In this document: in pieces, positions 9,528-18,746 of the stretch
How the letters are laid out: each line of letters begins with the position of its first letter
How positions within the stretch are numbered: the first letter of the stretch is position 1
Notes under the pieces: generated by a model
Seen by the model: only the letters and a program-made list of their open reading frames with translations
Told to the model about the DNA's origin: nothing
Database searches by the model: none
Program-made: the position numbers and the translations under genes
NCBI RefSeq assembly: GCF_014205215.1
Contig: NZ_JACHNC010000001.1
Span: 625,001-689,000 of the forward strand
Direction of reading: 5' to 3'
DNA length: 64,000 nt
DNA from: Actinoplanes lobatus
GTDB taxonomy: Bacteria > Actinomycetota > Actinomycetes > Mycobacteriales > Micromonosporaceae

Positions 9528-10282
9528 GACTCTCCGACGATGGTCTGCGCGCCGCGCTGCGCTCCGAGGCGGCCGCCCACCAGCCCGACCGTGAGGCGAT
9601 GCTGGACCGCATCAGCACCGCCGCCATGCAGGACTCCGGCCGCCGCCGCGCGCCCCGCCGCGGCCCCCGGGCGCGGATGGCCACCGTGGTGGCCGCCGTG
9701 GTGGTCCTCTTCGGTGGCGGCGGCATCGGCACGTGGGCGCTGGCCAACTCGATCGACCGGGACGAGGCCACTCCGGCGCCGACCGTCACGCGCACCACCG
9801 CCGAACCCACCCCGGTGGACACCGCCCCGGAGACCACGAAACCCGCCCCGAGCCGGACCACGCCCAGCCGGAAGCCGTCGCCCGCCGCCCCGCCGCCGGC
9901 GCCCACCAGGGAGCGGCCCGGCGACGCACAGGGCCCGCTCTGGTCGGACGGCTCCATCGATCCCTCGGGCGCTTCGGTGGTCACCCTCAAAACCACCGCG
10001 GAACTGAGGACGCTCGAGGTGGTGATCCGGGTGGCCCGCACCGACGGCCTCACGTCCCGGGGCGGCACCAAGTCGACGCCCGGCGCGTCGGTGACGACCA
10101 CGGTGACCGAGGAGCCGGGCGCCTTCCTCTACCGCTTCACCCTGGCCTCCGCGGACACGCTGGCCCCGGGCACCTACACGTTCACCGCGAAATACGCCTC
10201 CCCGTCCGGCGGCCGCGACGCGGGCGGTGACACCTACGAGGCCACCTCCGGCGCTTTGAAGGTCAACGGCGACTTCTTCTAG
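9524..10282 (+). CDS. Single-pass membrane protein coupled to the ECF sigma factor
   Basis: 252 residues. A cytoplasmic N-terminal 50 residues (RLSDDGLRAALRSEA start) and a basic stretch are followed by one membrane helix near residues 51-72 (MATVVAAVVVLFGGGGIGTW), a Pro/Thr-rich linker, and an outer domain of about 120 residues that looks all-beta. The arrangement is that of the putative regulators found after SigE-family sigma genes, so it may sequester or signal to the sigma factor. No zinc-binding anti-sigma motif is present, so the role is inferred from position only. It overlaps the sigma gene by four bases. Confidence 0.8.
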   Translation: MRLSDDGLRAALRSEAAAHQPDREAMLDRISTAAMQDSGRRRAPRRGPRARMATVVAAVVVLFGGGGIGTWALANSIDRDEATPAPTVTRTTAEPTPVDTAPETTKPAPSRTTPSRKPSPAAPPPAPTRERPGDAQGPLWSDGSIDPSGASVVTLKTTAELRTLEVVIRVARTDGLTSRGGTKSTPGASVTTTVTEEPGAFLYRFTLASADTLAPGTYTFTAKYASPSGGRDAGGDTYEATSGALKVNGDFF

Positions 10283-10513
10283 AGATCGTCCGTGGTCGAG
10301 GTCCGCGTTCTTTTCCGGTACGCGTGTCCTCGTCCCGCCTTCTCAGGGCCGTCCCGTCCGGTCGGCGCCCGCTCACTGCCCGCTCCGGCCTGTGCCGCGC
10401 CCGCCGGGCGTAGATCGGTGCGCGGGCAGGCCGGCCCTCCCGCGACCTCCTCATGTGCCGCCGGCCCCGCTTGCGGCCGGCTCCCCGCCCTGCTCCGGTC
10501 CCGCTGGACGGGT

Positions 10514-10655
10514 GGTCGCGGTCTTGCTTCCCCGGCACCCGGATTGCCCACTCCCGGCCGTTACGCCGGCCGCCCCACGCGGACGGTCGCGGTCTTGCCT
10601 CCCAGGCACCCGGATTGCCCACTCCCGGCCGTTACGCCGGCCGCCCCGCGCGGAC
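10514..10655. repeat. Two 71-bp tandem direct repeats
   Basis: Units at 10514-10584 and 10585-10655 begin GGTCGCGGTCTTGC and differ at only a few positions; a third partial unit (GGTCGCG) begins at 10656. Each unit contains CGGCCGTTACGCCGGCCG, which can fold into a short hairpin. No coding role is visible. Confidence 0.85.
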
Positions 10656-11104
10656 GGTCGCGCTTACGTGAGGGTGGGCGCGCACGGCGGCGGTGTCGTG
10701 GTCGCCTGCGTGCCCTATCGCGGCGATGGCCGCCCACGTGGCGGCTTTCGTGTGCGTTTACCTCCGAAACCCGGCCGGCCGGAACTCCGCGTGAGCGAAA
10801 AGCTCCGTTCACCGGCTCCTGTGGTGGATCCGGGTAGCCACAGAGCCTGTTTCCCCGGTCGGTGGCCGCGATGGCGCGTCGCGGATGCGGATGACTGTGG
10901 CGTCGTCCCGGCTCGCCGGCGATCTTGGGTGATGGCAGCTTTCGGCCCGATCTTGATTCCTGGTTGTTGTTCGGCGGTCAACAATCGCCCATGATCCATT
11001 TCCGCTGGCAGACCTTGGGTGATCGGATACGCCCGGGAGTCTCCTTCTTGGCTGCCTACGGCCGAATCCGCAATCCCTCGCCAGCAGGACGCGCCACCCG
11101 GAGC

Positions 11105-11152
11105 GATCTTGAACGATTTACCACCGCCTCGGGTGGCAAATCGTTCAAGATC
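11105..11152. repeat. 48-bp palindromic repeat, isolated copy
   Basis: Left arm GATCTTGAACGATTT and right arm AAATCGTTCAAGATC are perfectly complementary over 15 bases. One mismatch and a further CCACC/GGTGG pairing extend the stem around a six-base loop. Length and design equal those of the five copies at 26803-27393, with GAACG in place of GGACG on both arms, so the pairing is kept. A GCGGCGGGCAAAGCGGG tail follows, like the tail after the last copy at 27393. Confidence 0.85.
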
Positions 11153-11433
11153 GCACAACAGCGGCGGGCAAAGCGGGCGAAACGGGCGCCTGTTTCCGGC
11201 GAAAGCCCCATTTTCCCCTAGTGCGGCGGATGGCGCCCCCATTCGGCGGTTCGCCCGACCGGGCGCTTGACTTAGAACCGCAAACACCCAAGAAGAAGAC
11301 TCCAGGACAGCCGCGATGGCACAAGATCGCGTCGCCGGCGACGATTAGCCAAGATCTAAATCGATGTTTGCGGATGGCTTGGGCGACTGGAGGGTGGCCA
11401 CCGAGGTCAGCCCGGCGGGGGCGGCAGAGCCTT

Positions 11434-11512
11434 GACCCGGCAGCGGGGTCGCGGGGCGCCGCGGAGCGGGCCCGGTGCGGTCGGGGACGGCGGAGCCCGT
11501 ACCGGAAATGGT
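11434..11512 (-). repeat. 3'-end element directly after the DUF6282 gene
   Basis: Read on the minus strand from the stop codon, it carries TTTCCGGTACGG, a hairpin-like segment, CCCC, GACCGCA, and further on GCCCGCTCCGCGGCGCC and CGCTGCCGGGTC. The same blocks in the same order follow the glutaryl-CoA dehydrogenase stop at 18747-18826, and the first half follows the vWA gene stop at 27547. Probably a mobile or conserved 3' untranslated element; possible terminator role. Confidence 0.7.
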
Positions 11513-12418
11513 TCATGTGGCGATGAAGCGTGAGTTGGCGACGGCCATGGTGTGGATCTCGGCCTCGGTGAAGCCCGCGCCGAGCAGGCGGTCGGCGAAG
11601 AGGGCGAGCCCGTCCTCGACCGGCGGGTTGAAGGGCTGGCCCAGGTCGCTGGAGAGCACCGAGTACTCCGGCCCGACGGCGCGGATGGTGGCGATCATGT
11701 CGTCCCAGGAGACCTTGCCGGTGTGCGGGGTGGTGAAGCAGCGCTCCAGGAGGGCGCCGAGTGAGGCCAGCCGGATCTGGTCGGCCGCGGGGAGGCGCTG
11801 CGAGGTGAACTCGGGGTGGGTGACGACGATGCGCCGGACGCCCTCCTCGCGGGCGGCCAGCACCACGGCGATGATCTCGGCGGCGGCGAGGTGGCCGGTG
11901 GCCAGGACCATGTCGTGCCGGGCGATCACCCGGAGCACCCGGCGGACCGGTTCGAGGACCCGGCCGTCGGGGGAGAGCACCTCGACGATGTCCGGGACGA
12001 TGCCCTGGGCGTGCAGGTCGGCCTGGAGGGCGCCCCACATGGCCGGTTTCGCGCCGGGCAGGTCGCCGGCGGTGCTGGTGCGCTGGTTGCGTGAGTCGAC
12101 CGTGGGCATCCAGACGATGCGGGCGCCGAGGCGGCCGGCGATCTCGACGGCGGCCGGGTTCATGCCGCCCATCGAGCCGTTCAGGGTGATGGCACCGAGC
12201 ACGTCGACGCCGGGGACGGCCGCGCGCACCACGGCGGCGCGCTCGGCCGTGGTGACATAGTGCGATTTGAGCACGAAACCGGCGAGGCCCACCGCCAGAC
12301 AGCGGTGGGCCAGGCCGAGATCGTCGATGCGGCGGTCCATCACGTCGGGCGCCACGTGCACGTGGGTGTCGTAGGCCCCGGCGACCAGTTCACGGGCGGC
12401 GGTGGACGGCTCGGACAC
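11513..12418 (-). CDS. DUF6282 family protein (amidohydrolase-like TIM barrel)
   Basis: 301 residues. The start YDTHVHVAPD carries the HxH motif typical of strand 1 of metal-dependent amidohydrolases; LKSHYV, IVVTHPEF and a late SSDLGQPFNP supply further possible metal ligands. The family is defined but, as far as I know, has no assigned substrate. A single gene, with a repeat element directly after its stop codon. It ends 22 bases before the stop-side of the pilin-like operon, which is on the same strand and upstream, so read-through from that operon is possible. Confidence 0.8.
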   Translation of the reverse strand: MSEPSTAARELVAGAYDTHVHVAPDVMDRRIDDLGLAHRCLAVGLAGFVLKSHYVTTAERAAVVRAAVPGVDVLGAITLNGSMGGMNPAAVEIAGRLGARIVWMPTVDSRNQRTSTAGDLPGAKPAMWGALQADLHAQGIVPDIVEVLSPDGRVLEPVRRVLRVIARHDMVLATGHLAAAEIIAVVLAAREEGVRRIVVTHPEFTSQRLPAADQIRLASLGALLERCFTTPHTGKVSWDDMIATIRAVGPEYSVLSSDLGQPFNPPVEDGLALFADRLLGAGFTEAEIHTMAVANSRFIAT

Positions 12419-12440
12419 GGCACCATGCTGTCACACCCCA

Positions 12441-13964
12441 TCACTTCTCAGTGATGTCGCCGATCGGGCTGAATCCGCTGAGGTTCGCCGGGGCGTTCCA
12501 CTTCTGCAACTCGGAGGCGCTGCATACGGCAACCTTGATGCGGCTGGTGCCGTCGCTGTGGGTGGTGTCCTTGGTCGCCTTGGCGAGATCCGTGGGTTGC
12601 AGGCAGAGCCCGGCCCGGTCCTCGATGCGGTAACTCTTCGTATAGGTCTTGTCCTGGTGACGCACCTTCCAGATCAGCCGGTCCGGCAGTGCGGAGACGC
12701 TCAGGTTGGTGGGGCATTTCTCCGCCGTCACCCAGCTCTCACTCTTCAACGGTGACTTGAGGCAATACTTCGTCCCACTGTTGGTGACGACGACCGGGCC
12801 CTCCTTCTCGGTGGCGGGTTCCACCGGGATCGGGTGCACCCAGATCTGGTTCCACTCGACGACGCCGCTCGGGTCCTGCTTGCAGAACCAGGCGATCATG
12901 TAGGCGTAGCCGGTGTCCTTGTTCGTGACGTCGAGACAGCGGCTGAACTGGGCATAGTTGACCAGCTGGTAGGTCTCCTCACCGGCCATGCCGGCGCCCA
13001 CGCCGGGGTCGAACCGCCAGACGTTCACCGTCGCGCCGGCGCTGCAGGTTCCCAGCTGCAGCGGGGTGTCGACCTTGCTGGCGGTCTTCAGGTTGAGGCA
13101 GAGGCTCTCCACCTTCCGATCCGGGCCCGCGGAGTGCATCACACTGTTGCCGTCGAGACTCCATTGGAACTGCGTCGCGATGGCGGTTCCGCTCGGGCAG
13201 GGCTGGAACACGGTCCCGGTGCCACTCTTGTGCGCGTCGGCACCCGCGTACAGGCACATGCCCTTGGTGGCGGTGGTCGTCTCCGAGTTGACCAGGCGTA
13301 TGTACAGCTCCTTGGTGTACTGGAACTGCTGTGTGCTGCCGCCGTCGCACTTGCGCATGACGATCGCCGCGCCGGGCGCCGGGGACTTCTGCACCCCGTC
13401 CATGCACAGGTCACCGATGGTGGAGGAGGAGATCCGGATGGCACCGCCGTCGACGTTCGAGTTGTCGATGGCGAACGTGTAGGTGCCGTTCAGGGTGCGC
13501 GAGCCGTACTTCGGCGACTCGCCGGCCTTGGCCAGGTTGAGGGTGCCGATACCCTGCGACTCGAGCTTCGCGGTCTTCGGCACCACCTTGGTGAGCGGGC
13601 AGGCCAGCTCCACGTCGTTCTCGTCGTAGTAGGTGATGGTCACCTTGTAGGCGAGCTTCTCACCGGCCGCGGACAAACCGGCGTCGCCTTCGACCACGCA
13701 CTTGGGGAGATCCTCCAGCAGACCCCGGATGTCGCCTTCGGCCACTTTCTCGGAGGCGGCGGCGACGCGGGCCATCACCACGTCCATACCGATGCGGGCA
13801 CCGTTGAGAGCGGTGTCGCGGTCGACGAAGCTGCGGGTGGCGACGACCTGGCGGACGATCGTCGGAAGGAAGGCCGCGGACAGGGCCAGGCCTACGAAGG
13901 TGACCATCATCACCATCGGCAGCGATCCGCGGTCGTCACCGGCGCCGCGGCGCAGCTTCATCAT
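12441..13964 (-). CDS. PilX-like pilus-assembly protein with ricin-B-type lectin repeats
   Basis: 507 residues. The N-terminus (RGSLPMVMMVTFVGLALSAA) is one hydrophobic helix after a short basic leader, as in PilX/minor-pilin-like proteins, but it lacks the Phe-Thr-Leu-Ile-Glu cleavage signature of its two operon partners. The rest is secreted, with many Cys residues and QxW-type repeats such as STQQFQY, ATQFQWSL and LQKWNAP, each preceded by C-L blocks (LCMDGVQ, MCLYAG, LCLNLK, RCLDVT, LCLQPT). These are marks of beta-trefoil ricin-B lectins, here probably two trefoils. Third gene of an operon joined by ATGA overlaps. Likely a sugar-binding tip or shaft protein; this is inference. Confidence 0.72.
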   Translation of the reverse strand: MMKLRRGAGDDRGSLPMVMMVTFVGLALSAAFLPTIVRQVVATRSFVDRDTALNGARIGMDVVMARVAAASEKVAEGDIRGLLEDLPKCVVEGDAGLSAAGEKLAYKVTITYYDENDVELACPLTKVVPKTAKLESQGIGTLNLAKAGESPKYGSRTLNGTYTFAIDNSNVDGGAIRISSSTIGDLCMDGVQKSPAPGAAIVMRKCDGGSTQQFQYTKELYIRLVNSETTTATKGMCLYAGADAHKSGTGTVFQPCPSGTAIATQFQWSLDGNSVMHSAGPDRKVESLCLNLKTASKVDTPLQLGTCSAGATVNVWRFDPGVGAGMAGEETYQLVNYAQFSRCLDVTNKDTGYAYMIAWFCKQDPSGVVEWNQIWVHPIPVEPATEKEGPVVVTNSGTKYCLKSPLKSESWVTAEKCPTNLSVSALPDRLIWKVRHQDKTYTKSYRIEDRAGLCLQPTDLAKATKDTTHSDGTSRIKVAVCSASELQKWNAPANLSGFSPIGDITEK

Positions 13965-14635
13965 TTCGGCCTTCCTTTACCGCAGTCTTCGCTGTACGTG
14001 GGCGCCGCTTCGCCGGTCATGTTCTGTGAGGTGAAGACGCTGTCGAACGGCATGGTGACCGTGCCCTCCCGGACCTGGAACCGCAGCCGGGTCATCTGGA
14101 AGGCGTTGCCGAAGCCGGTGCCGACCCCCACGGTTCCGGCGGTCTCCTTGGCGTACGGGGTGTCCCCGGGTTTGTAGACGGTGAACGGCTTGACCCCGCT
14201 CTCCAGGATCACGCCGCCGGCCAGCGCGGCCGAGGGCCCCGGAGTCTGGGTCGCCCCACTGGACCGGACCCAGTGGGCGAGGCTCAGCACGCCATTCTCG
14301 AGCTTGAGCTGCCTGCACTCGACCTTCTCAGGGGTTTTCGCCGGCGCAGGGAGGGCGTACTCCATGTACCAGGCGCCGTCGTACTCGCCAGGCTCGGACA
14401 TATTGGTGGCGTATCGCAGTTCCTTGTCCAGCCGACGGAAACTGTTGTCCAGTTGCTCGCGGGCGATGGAGGTGTGCTCAATGCGCTTGGCGCCGGAGTA
14501 GACCTGAATGACGGCGGTCGTCACCGCGGCCATCACCACCGCCATGATCGACGTGGTGATCATGATCTCGATGAGGGAGAAGCCTTCCTCATCACCCGTT
14601 CGACGATGTCGCACTCGGGCCTCCCCGCGGCTCAA
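13961..14635 (-). CDS. Prepilin-like protein, PilW/PulJ type
   Basis: 224 residues. A charged leader of 17 residues is followed by the type IV prepilin signature GFSLIEIMIT and a single hydrophobic helix (IMAVVMAAVTTAVIQVYSGA), the site for a PilD-like peptidase that cuts before Phe. A globular domain of about 180 residues follows. Start and stop overlap the neighbours by ATGA, so all three genes are coupled. No pilus ATPase, PilC or peptidase gene lies in this window; they must be elsewhere if the system works. Confidence 0.82.
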   Translation of the reverse strand: MSRGEARVRHRRTGDEEGFSLIEIMITTSIMAVVMAAVTTAVIQVYSGAKRIEHTSIAREQLDNSFRRLDKELRYATNMSEPGEYDGAWYMEYALPAPAKTPEKVECRQLKLENGVLSLAHWVRSSGATQTPGPSAALAGGVILESGVKPFTVYKPGDTPYAKETAGTVGVGTGFGNAFQMTRLRFQVREGTVTMPFDSVFTSQNMTGEAAPTYSEDCGKGRPK

Positions 14636-16413
14636 CTGACTCTCCAGACGAAGGTGTAGATCACGGTCTCCACCGGGTTGGAGCTGACCGCGGTGAGGGT
14701 GACGGTGTAGGTGCCAGCCAGCGACGGTGCACCGAAAATGGTGTCCTGGCCGTTCTGCCAGGACGTGCCCGCCGGCAATCCGACCACCGTGACCTTGACG
14801 CCATTCGCGCCGACCGTGGCGGCGTTGGTCGTCACCGGCAACGTCACCTGCGCACCGAGGACGGAGTCCACCTGTGCGGCCGGAGACGTGAAGGCCAAGC
14901 CGGACGCGGAGGTCACGAGCAGCTCGAAGGTGGTGCTCACCGTGGAGCCGCGTCCGTCCGTCACGGTGATAGTCGGCAGGTAGCGGCCGGCGATGAGCAC
15001 CGGAGACCCGGAGATCACCCCGGTGGACGAGCCGATCCTCAATTCCGCGGGCAGACCGGACGCTGCATAGGTGTACATCCCGTCACCACCCGCCGCCACC
15101 GTGTTCAGGGTGAAGGTCGATGCCACGGCGATCCGCTGCGACGGAATCGCCTGCACGGTCAATGGGTCGAGAACGGTGTGAGTGTGCGTGACTCTGCCGG
15201 CCACGTCATTGGCATCGGTGGCGATGATGGTCGTGGTGAAGGTCCGGGCCGCGGTTCCGGTGATCAGACCCGTCTTCGAGTCGATCACGAAGCCGGTGGG
15301 CAGCGACGTCTCGACCGTGTAGGTGAACGGCCCCACACCTCCGGTGACAACCGGCTGGATCCGGACGGCGTCCCCGACACGGCTCGCCGTGGCGGTGGGC
15401 ACCGTGACCGTCGGCGGATCGACGACCTCCCAGACCAGGTTGAGGTCGGCGTCGGTGTCGGAGCGCTTCGAGGCGACACCCTCCGGCGGGGTGCTCTCGG
15501 TCACCTTGATGGTCGTATTCGTGGTGGCGAACGACCACTTGCCGGTCCTGGTCGGCGTACCCGACACCTCACCGGTCTCCGCGTTGATCACGAGACCGTC
15601 GGGCAGGTTGGTGGCGCTCCACGTGTTGGGCAGGTTACCGCCGGTGGCCTTCAGGTAGACCGAGACGTCGGAGCGCCCCCGGTAGAAGGTCCGCATGAAC
15701 GGCATACGGATGAGCGGCGTCGGCCGCTTGGAGCTGAACACCGCATTGTCCTTGACCCGGGATACCAGGGTCGAAGCGACGTAGGCGCACCGGGCGGCCG
15801 GGCAGCTCTTGTGCTGCCAGGAGATGAGCACGACGACCCGGTAGTACTTCAAAATCGAGGTGGTGTCAGTCGGCCGCTTGGGGTCGCCGACCGCGAGCGG
15901 GCGGACGCAGTCGTCCCGTTCCGCCGCCTTCGCGGCGAATGGGTAGACGTCGCAGCCCGACACGAGGAGCCGCTGCTCGAAGGCCATGCCTCCGGCGGAG
16001 ATCTTCTGCGTCGCGGTCGGCAGCGGTGCATTGTCGCCCTTGCCGACGGCGTCCGGGTCGTAGGCGTATTCACCCTGCACACTGTCGAAGGGTGTGGCCA
16101 TGGCGTCCAGGTACGGTGTCACCTCGTCCTTGAACGGACCGGACTGCAGCTCCTGCCACTGCGCCTTGACCTTCGCCTCACCGCGGCCATCGAGCAGCGC
16201 CGACCCCTCCAGCGCGCGAACCTGCTCCAGCGCGCCGGCGGCGACCTGCGCGGCCTGCCGCTGGTCGCGCTGCTGGGCGACCGCAAGGGCCCCGTTCACG
16301 TAGAACGTGCCCAGTCCAGCCATGGCTGTACTCAGGACCGCCAGGGAGACGAGCACCTCGATGAGGGTGAAGCCCTCGTCATCGGTGCGTCGGCCGAACG
16401 GTACGCTGCGCAT
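14632..16413 (-). CDS. Prepilin-like protein with C-terminal Ig-like/cadherin-like modules
   Basis: 593 residues, first gene of the three-gene operon. The leader MRSVPFGRRTDDEG is followed by GFTLIEVLVSLAVLS, a textbook type IV prepilin signature with Glu at +5. After a pilin-sized domain (about residues 30-235) come three or four repeats of a beta-sandwich marked by LPDGLVINAETGEVSGTP, LPTGFVIDSKTGLITGT and LPAELRIGSSTGVISGSP. These are the putative-Ig (He_PIG) signature. A minor pilin of unusual size, suited to display an adhesive stalk; the binding target is unknown. Confidence 0.82.
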   Translation of the reverse strand: MRSVPFGRRTDDEGFTLIEVLVSLAVLSTAMAGLGTFYVNGALAVAQQRDQRQAAQVAAGALEQVRALEGSALLDGRGEAKVKAQWQELQSGPFKDEVTPYLDAMATPFDSVQGEYAYDPDAVGKGDNAPLPTATQKISAGGMAFEQRLLVSGCDVYPFAAKAAERDDCVRPLAVGDPKRPTDTTSILKYYRVVVLISWQHKSCPAARCAYVASTLVSRVKDNAVFSSKRPTPLIRMPFMRTFYRGRSDVSVYLKATGGNLPNTWSATNLPDGLVINAETGEVSGTPTRTGKWSFATTNTTIKVTESTPPEGVASKRSDTDADLNLVWEVVDPPTVTVPTATASRVGDAVRIQPVVTGGVGPFTYTVETSLPTGFVIDSKTGLITGTAARTFTTTIIATDANDVAGRVTHTHTVLDPLTVQAIPSQRIAVASTFTLNTVAAGGDGMYTYAASGLPAELRIGSSTGVISGSPVLIAGRYLPTITVTDGRGSTVSTTFELLVTSASGLAFTSPAAQVDSVLGAQVTLPVTTNAATVGANGVKVTVVGLPAGTSWQNGQDTIFGAPSLAGTYTVTLTAVSSNPVETVIYTFVWRVS

Positions 16414-16516
16414 CTCACTCCCGACTGCTGCCTGGGCAGGGTTCTACCGAGGCATTCATCGGCAGGGCGCCGCGAGAGTGAAGGATTCGCCGCCCCCGGG
16501 GGCAGGCGCCGCGGGG

Positions 16517-17515
16517 TCAGCCGGTGCGTTCCGCGATGTAGTGGCAGAACTGCTCCAGCGTCTGCCGGGCGGCCCCGGCGGGCAGCGTGCCGACACTGCG
16601 GCGGGCCGCCTCGGCGTAGCCGTGCACGGTCTCCCGGGCCTGCTTCAGAGCGGCCGACTCGCGCAGCAGGGCCAGCGCCTCGGCGTGCTCACCATCGTCG
16701 GTGAGCGGGCCCTTGCTGAGCAGTTCCCGCAGACGGGGGCTGCCGGCGGAGGGGTCGGACAGGGCGTAGAGCACCGGCAGGGTGGGCACGCCCTCGCGCA
16801 GGTCGGTGCCGGGCGTCTTGCCGGACTGGGCCGACTCGGACGCGATGTCGAGCAGGTCGTCGGAGAGCTGGAAGGCGATCCCGATGGCGGTGCCGAACGC
16901 GGCGAGCGTCTCCACGTGCTCCGGGGACAGCCCGGAGTACAGGCCGCCGAACCGGGCCGAGGTGGCGATCAGCGAGGCCGTCTTGTCCTCGACGGCGCGC
17001 AGGTGGTGCCGGATCGGGTCGCCGCCGCGCGGGCCGACGGTCTCGGCGAGCTGGCCGCGGACCAGCTGCGACAGGGTGGCGGCCTGGAGGCGGACCGCCT
17101 CGTCGCCCAGGCCTGCGGCCATCGACGCGGCCCGGGCCAGCAGGAAGTCGCCGACGTACACGGCCAGCCGGTTGCTCCACCGCGAGTTCGCGCTGGCCGC
17201 GCCGCGCCGCAGGGACGCCTCGTCCATCACGTCGTCGTGGTAGAGGGTGGCCAGGTGGGTCAGCTCCATGAGCACCGCTGCCGGCAGCAGTTCGGGGCGG
17301 CCCGGGTCGCCGAACTGGGCGCACAGCGCCACCACCATCGGGCGGAACCGCTTGCCGCCGGCCCGCACCAGATGCGCCGCGACCTCGGCGACCAGCGGGT
17401 CGGGGCTGGCCACGGCGGTGTACAGCCCGGTCTCCACATCCGCCAGGAAGCCCGAGACGGCGTCCCGGACGGACGGATCGACGAGGTCACTGAGTCCCGG
17501 TATCGCGGCCGCCAT
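16517..17515 (-). CDS. Long-chain trans-polyprenyl diphosphate synthase
   Basis: 332 residues. Condenses isopentenyl diphosphate units onto an allylic primer. The first Asp-rich motif is LYHDDVMDEA and the second QLSDDLLDIA; the substrate Lys/Arg region GGKRFRPM is present. In actinobacteria such enzymes make the menaquinone side chain; chain length cannot be read from the sequence with certainty. ATG 17515 is chosen; a TTG two codons earlier is also open. It is divergent from the acyl-CoA dehydrogenase with 64 bases between starts. Confidence 0.92.
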   Translation of the reverse strand: MAAAIPGLSDLVDPSVRDAVSGFLADVETGLYTAVASPDPLVAEVAAHLVRAGGKRFRPMVVALCAQFGDPGRPELLPAAVLMELTHLATLYHDDVMDEASLRRGAASANSRWSNRLAVYVGDFLLARAASMAAGLGDEAVRLQAATLSQLVRGQLAETVGPRGGDPIRHHLRAVEDKTASLIATSARFGGLYSGLSPEHVETLAAFGTAIGIAFQLSDDLLDIASESAQSGKTPGTDLREGVPTLPVLYALSDPSAGSPRLRELLSKGPLTDDGEHAEALALLRESAALKQARETVHGYAEAARRSVGTLPAGAARQTLEQFCHYIAERTG

Positions 17516-17579
17516 GATCAAGAGGCTAGATCACCCGGCTGAGAGCACGCTGATCAGGCCCTCGGTGCAGAATCGACCC

Positions 17580-18746
17580 ATGACCGTCACCGATCCACTC
17601 GACCTGCTCGACATCGACAGCCTGCTCAGCGACGAGGAGCGACAGATCCGGGAGACGGTGGCCCGGTTCGTGGCCGACCACGTCCGCCCGCACGTGGCGG
17701 ACTGGTTCGAGGCCGGCACCTTCCCCCGCGAGCTCGCCCCCGAGCTGGGCAAACTGGGCGTGCTCGGGATGCACCTGGAGGGGTACGGCTGCGCCGGCGC
17801 CAGCGCTGTGGCGTACGGCCTGGCCTGCCTGGAACTGGAGGCCGGCGACTCCGGGCTGCGCAGCTTCGTCTCGGTGCAGGGCTCGCTCGCGATGTTCTCG
17901 ATCTGGAAGTACGGCTCCGAGGAGCAGCGCCAGGAGTGGCTGCCCCGGATGGCGGCCGGCGAGGCGATCGGCTGCTTCGGACTGACCGAGCCGGACTTCG
18001 GCAGCGACCCGGCCAACATGCGCACCCGCGCGGTCCGCGACGGCGGCGACTGGATCCTGAACGGCTCCAAGATGTGGATCACCAACGGCAGCATCGCCGA
18101 CGTGGCCACCGTCTGGGCGCAGACCGAGGACGGCATCCGCGGCTTCCTCGTACCGAAGGACACCCCCGGCTTCACCACGCGGACCATCAAGCGGAAGCTG
18201 TCACTGCGCGCCTCGATCACCGGTGAGCTGGCCCTCGACGACGTCCGGTTGCCCGCTTCGGCCATGCTGCCCGGGGCGAAGGGTCTGGGCGCCCCGCTGA
18301 GCTGCCTGAGCGAGGCCCGGTTCGGCATCGTCTTCGGCTCGGTCGGCGCGGCCCTCGACTCGCTGCGCACCACGATCGACTACGCGAACAACCGCGTCCA
18401 GTTCGGCAAGCCGATCGCCGCCTTCCAGCTCACCCAGGGCAAGCTGGCCGACATGGCGGTCGACCTCGGCACGTCCGCCCTGCTCGCGCTGCACCTGGGC
18501 CGGCTCAAGGACGCCGGCCGGCTCAAGCCGCACCAGATCAGCGTCGGCAAGCTCAACAACGTGCGCCGGGCGCTGGCCACCGCCCGCGAGTGCCGCGGCA
18601 TCCTGGGCGGCAGCGGCATCACCCTGGAGTACTCCCCGCTGCGCCACGCCAACAACCTCGAATCGGTGGTCACCTACGAGGGCACCTCGGAGATCCACAC
18701 GCTGGTCATCGGCCAGACGCTCACCGGCCACGCCGCCTACCGATAA
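17580..18746 (+). CDS. Glutaryl-CoA dehydrogenase-like acyl-CoA dehydrogenase
   Basis: 388 residues. FAD-binding and substrate blocks (CFGLTEPDFGSDP, KMWITNGSIADVATVWA) and the C-terminal VTYEGTSEIHTLVIGQ, which holds the catalytic Glu, match the glutaryl-CoA dehydrogenase branch better than straight-chain enzymes. That enzyme converts glutaryl-CoA to crotonyl-CoA in lysine and aromatic degradation. Start ATG 17580. A single gene; a repeat element begins immediately after its stop codon. Confidence 0.85.
   Translation: MTVTDPLDLLDIDSLLSDEERQIRETVARFVADHVRPHVADWFEAGTFPRELAPELGKLGVLGMHLEGYGCAGASAVAYGLACLELEAGDSGLRSFVSVQGSLAMFSIWKYGSEEQRQEWLPRMAAGEAIGCFGLTEPDFGSDPANMRTRAVRDGGDWILNGSKMWITNGSIADVATVWAQTEDGIRGFLVPKDTPGFTTRTIKRKLSLRASITGELALDDVRLPASAMLPGAKGLGAPLSCLSEARFGIVFGSVGAALDSLRTTIDYANNRVQFGKPIAAFQLTQGKLADMAVDLGTSALLALHLGRLKDAGRLKPHQISVGKLNNVRRALATARECRGILGGSGITLEYSPLRHANNLESVVTYEGTSEIHTLVIGQTLTGHAAYR

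Larger units (their letters stand above)
10283..11512. other. Gene-free, repeat-bearing intergenic region of 1.23 kb
   Basis: No frame here shows codon-position bias or recognisable protein similarity on either strand. The stretch holds a TTTTCCGGTACGCG sequence about 30 bases after the upstream stop (10312), a 71-bp direct repeat, a 48-bp palindrome, and a 79-bp element ending at the DUF6282 stop codon. Part of it (about 10920-11380) is less GC-rich than the surroundings, which suggests old insertions or relics. Confidence 0.6.

Noticed and set aside
10292..10837. 181-codon plus-strand frame in the gene-free region
   Set aside because: It crosses the 71-bp tandem repeats and has no codon-position bias.
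12834..14177. 447-codon plus-strand frame across the pilin-like operon
   Set aside because: Antisense to the lectin-bearing gene; Gly/Val/Arg/Asp-rich with no domain.
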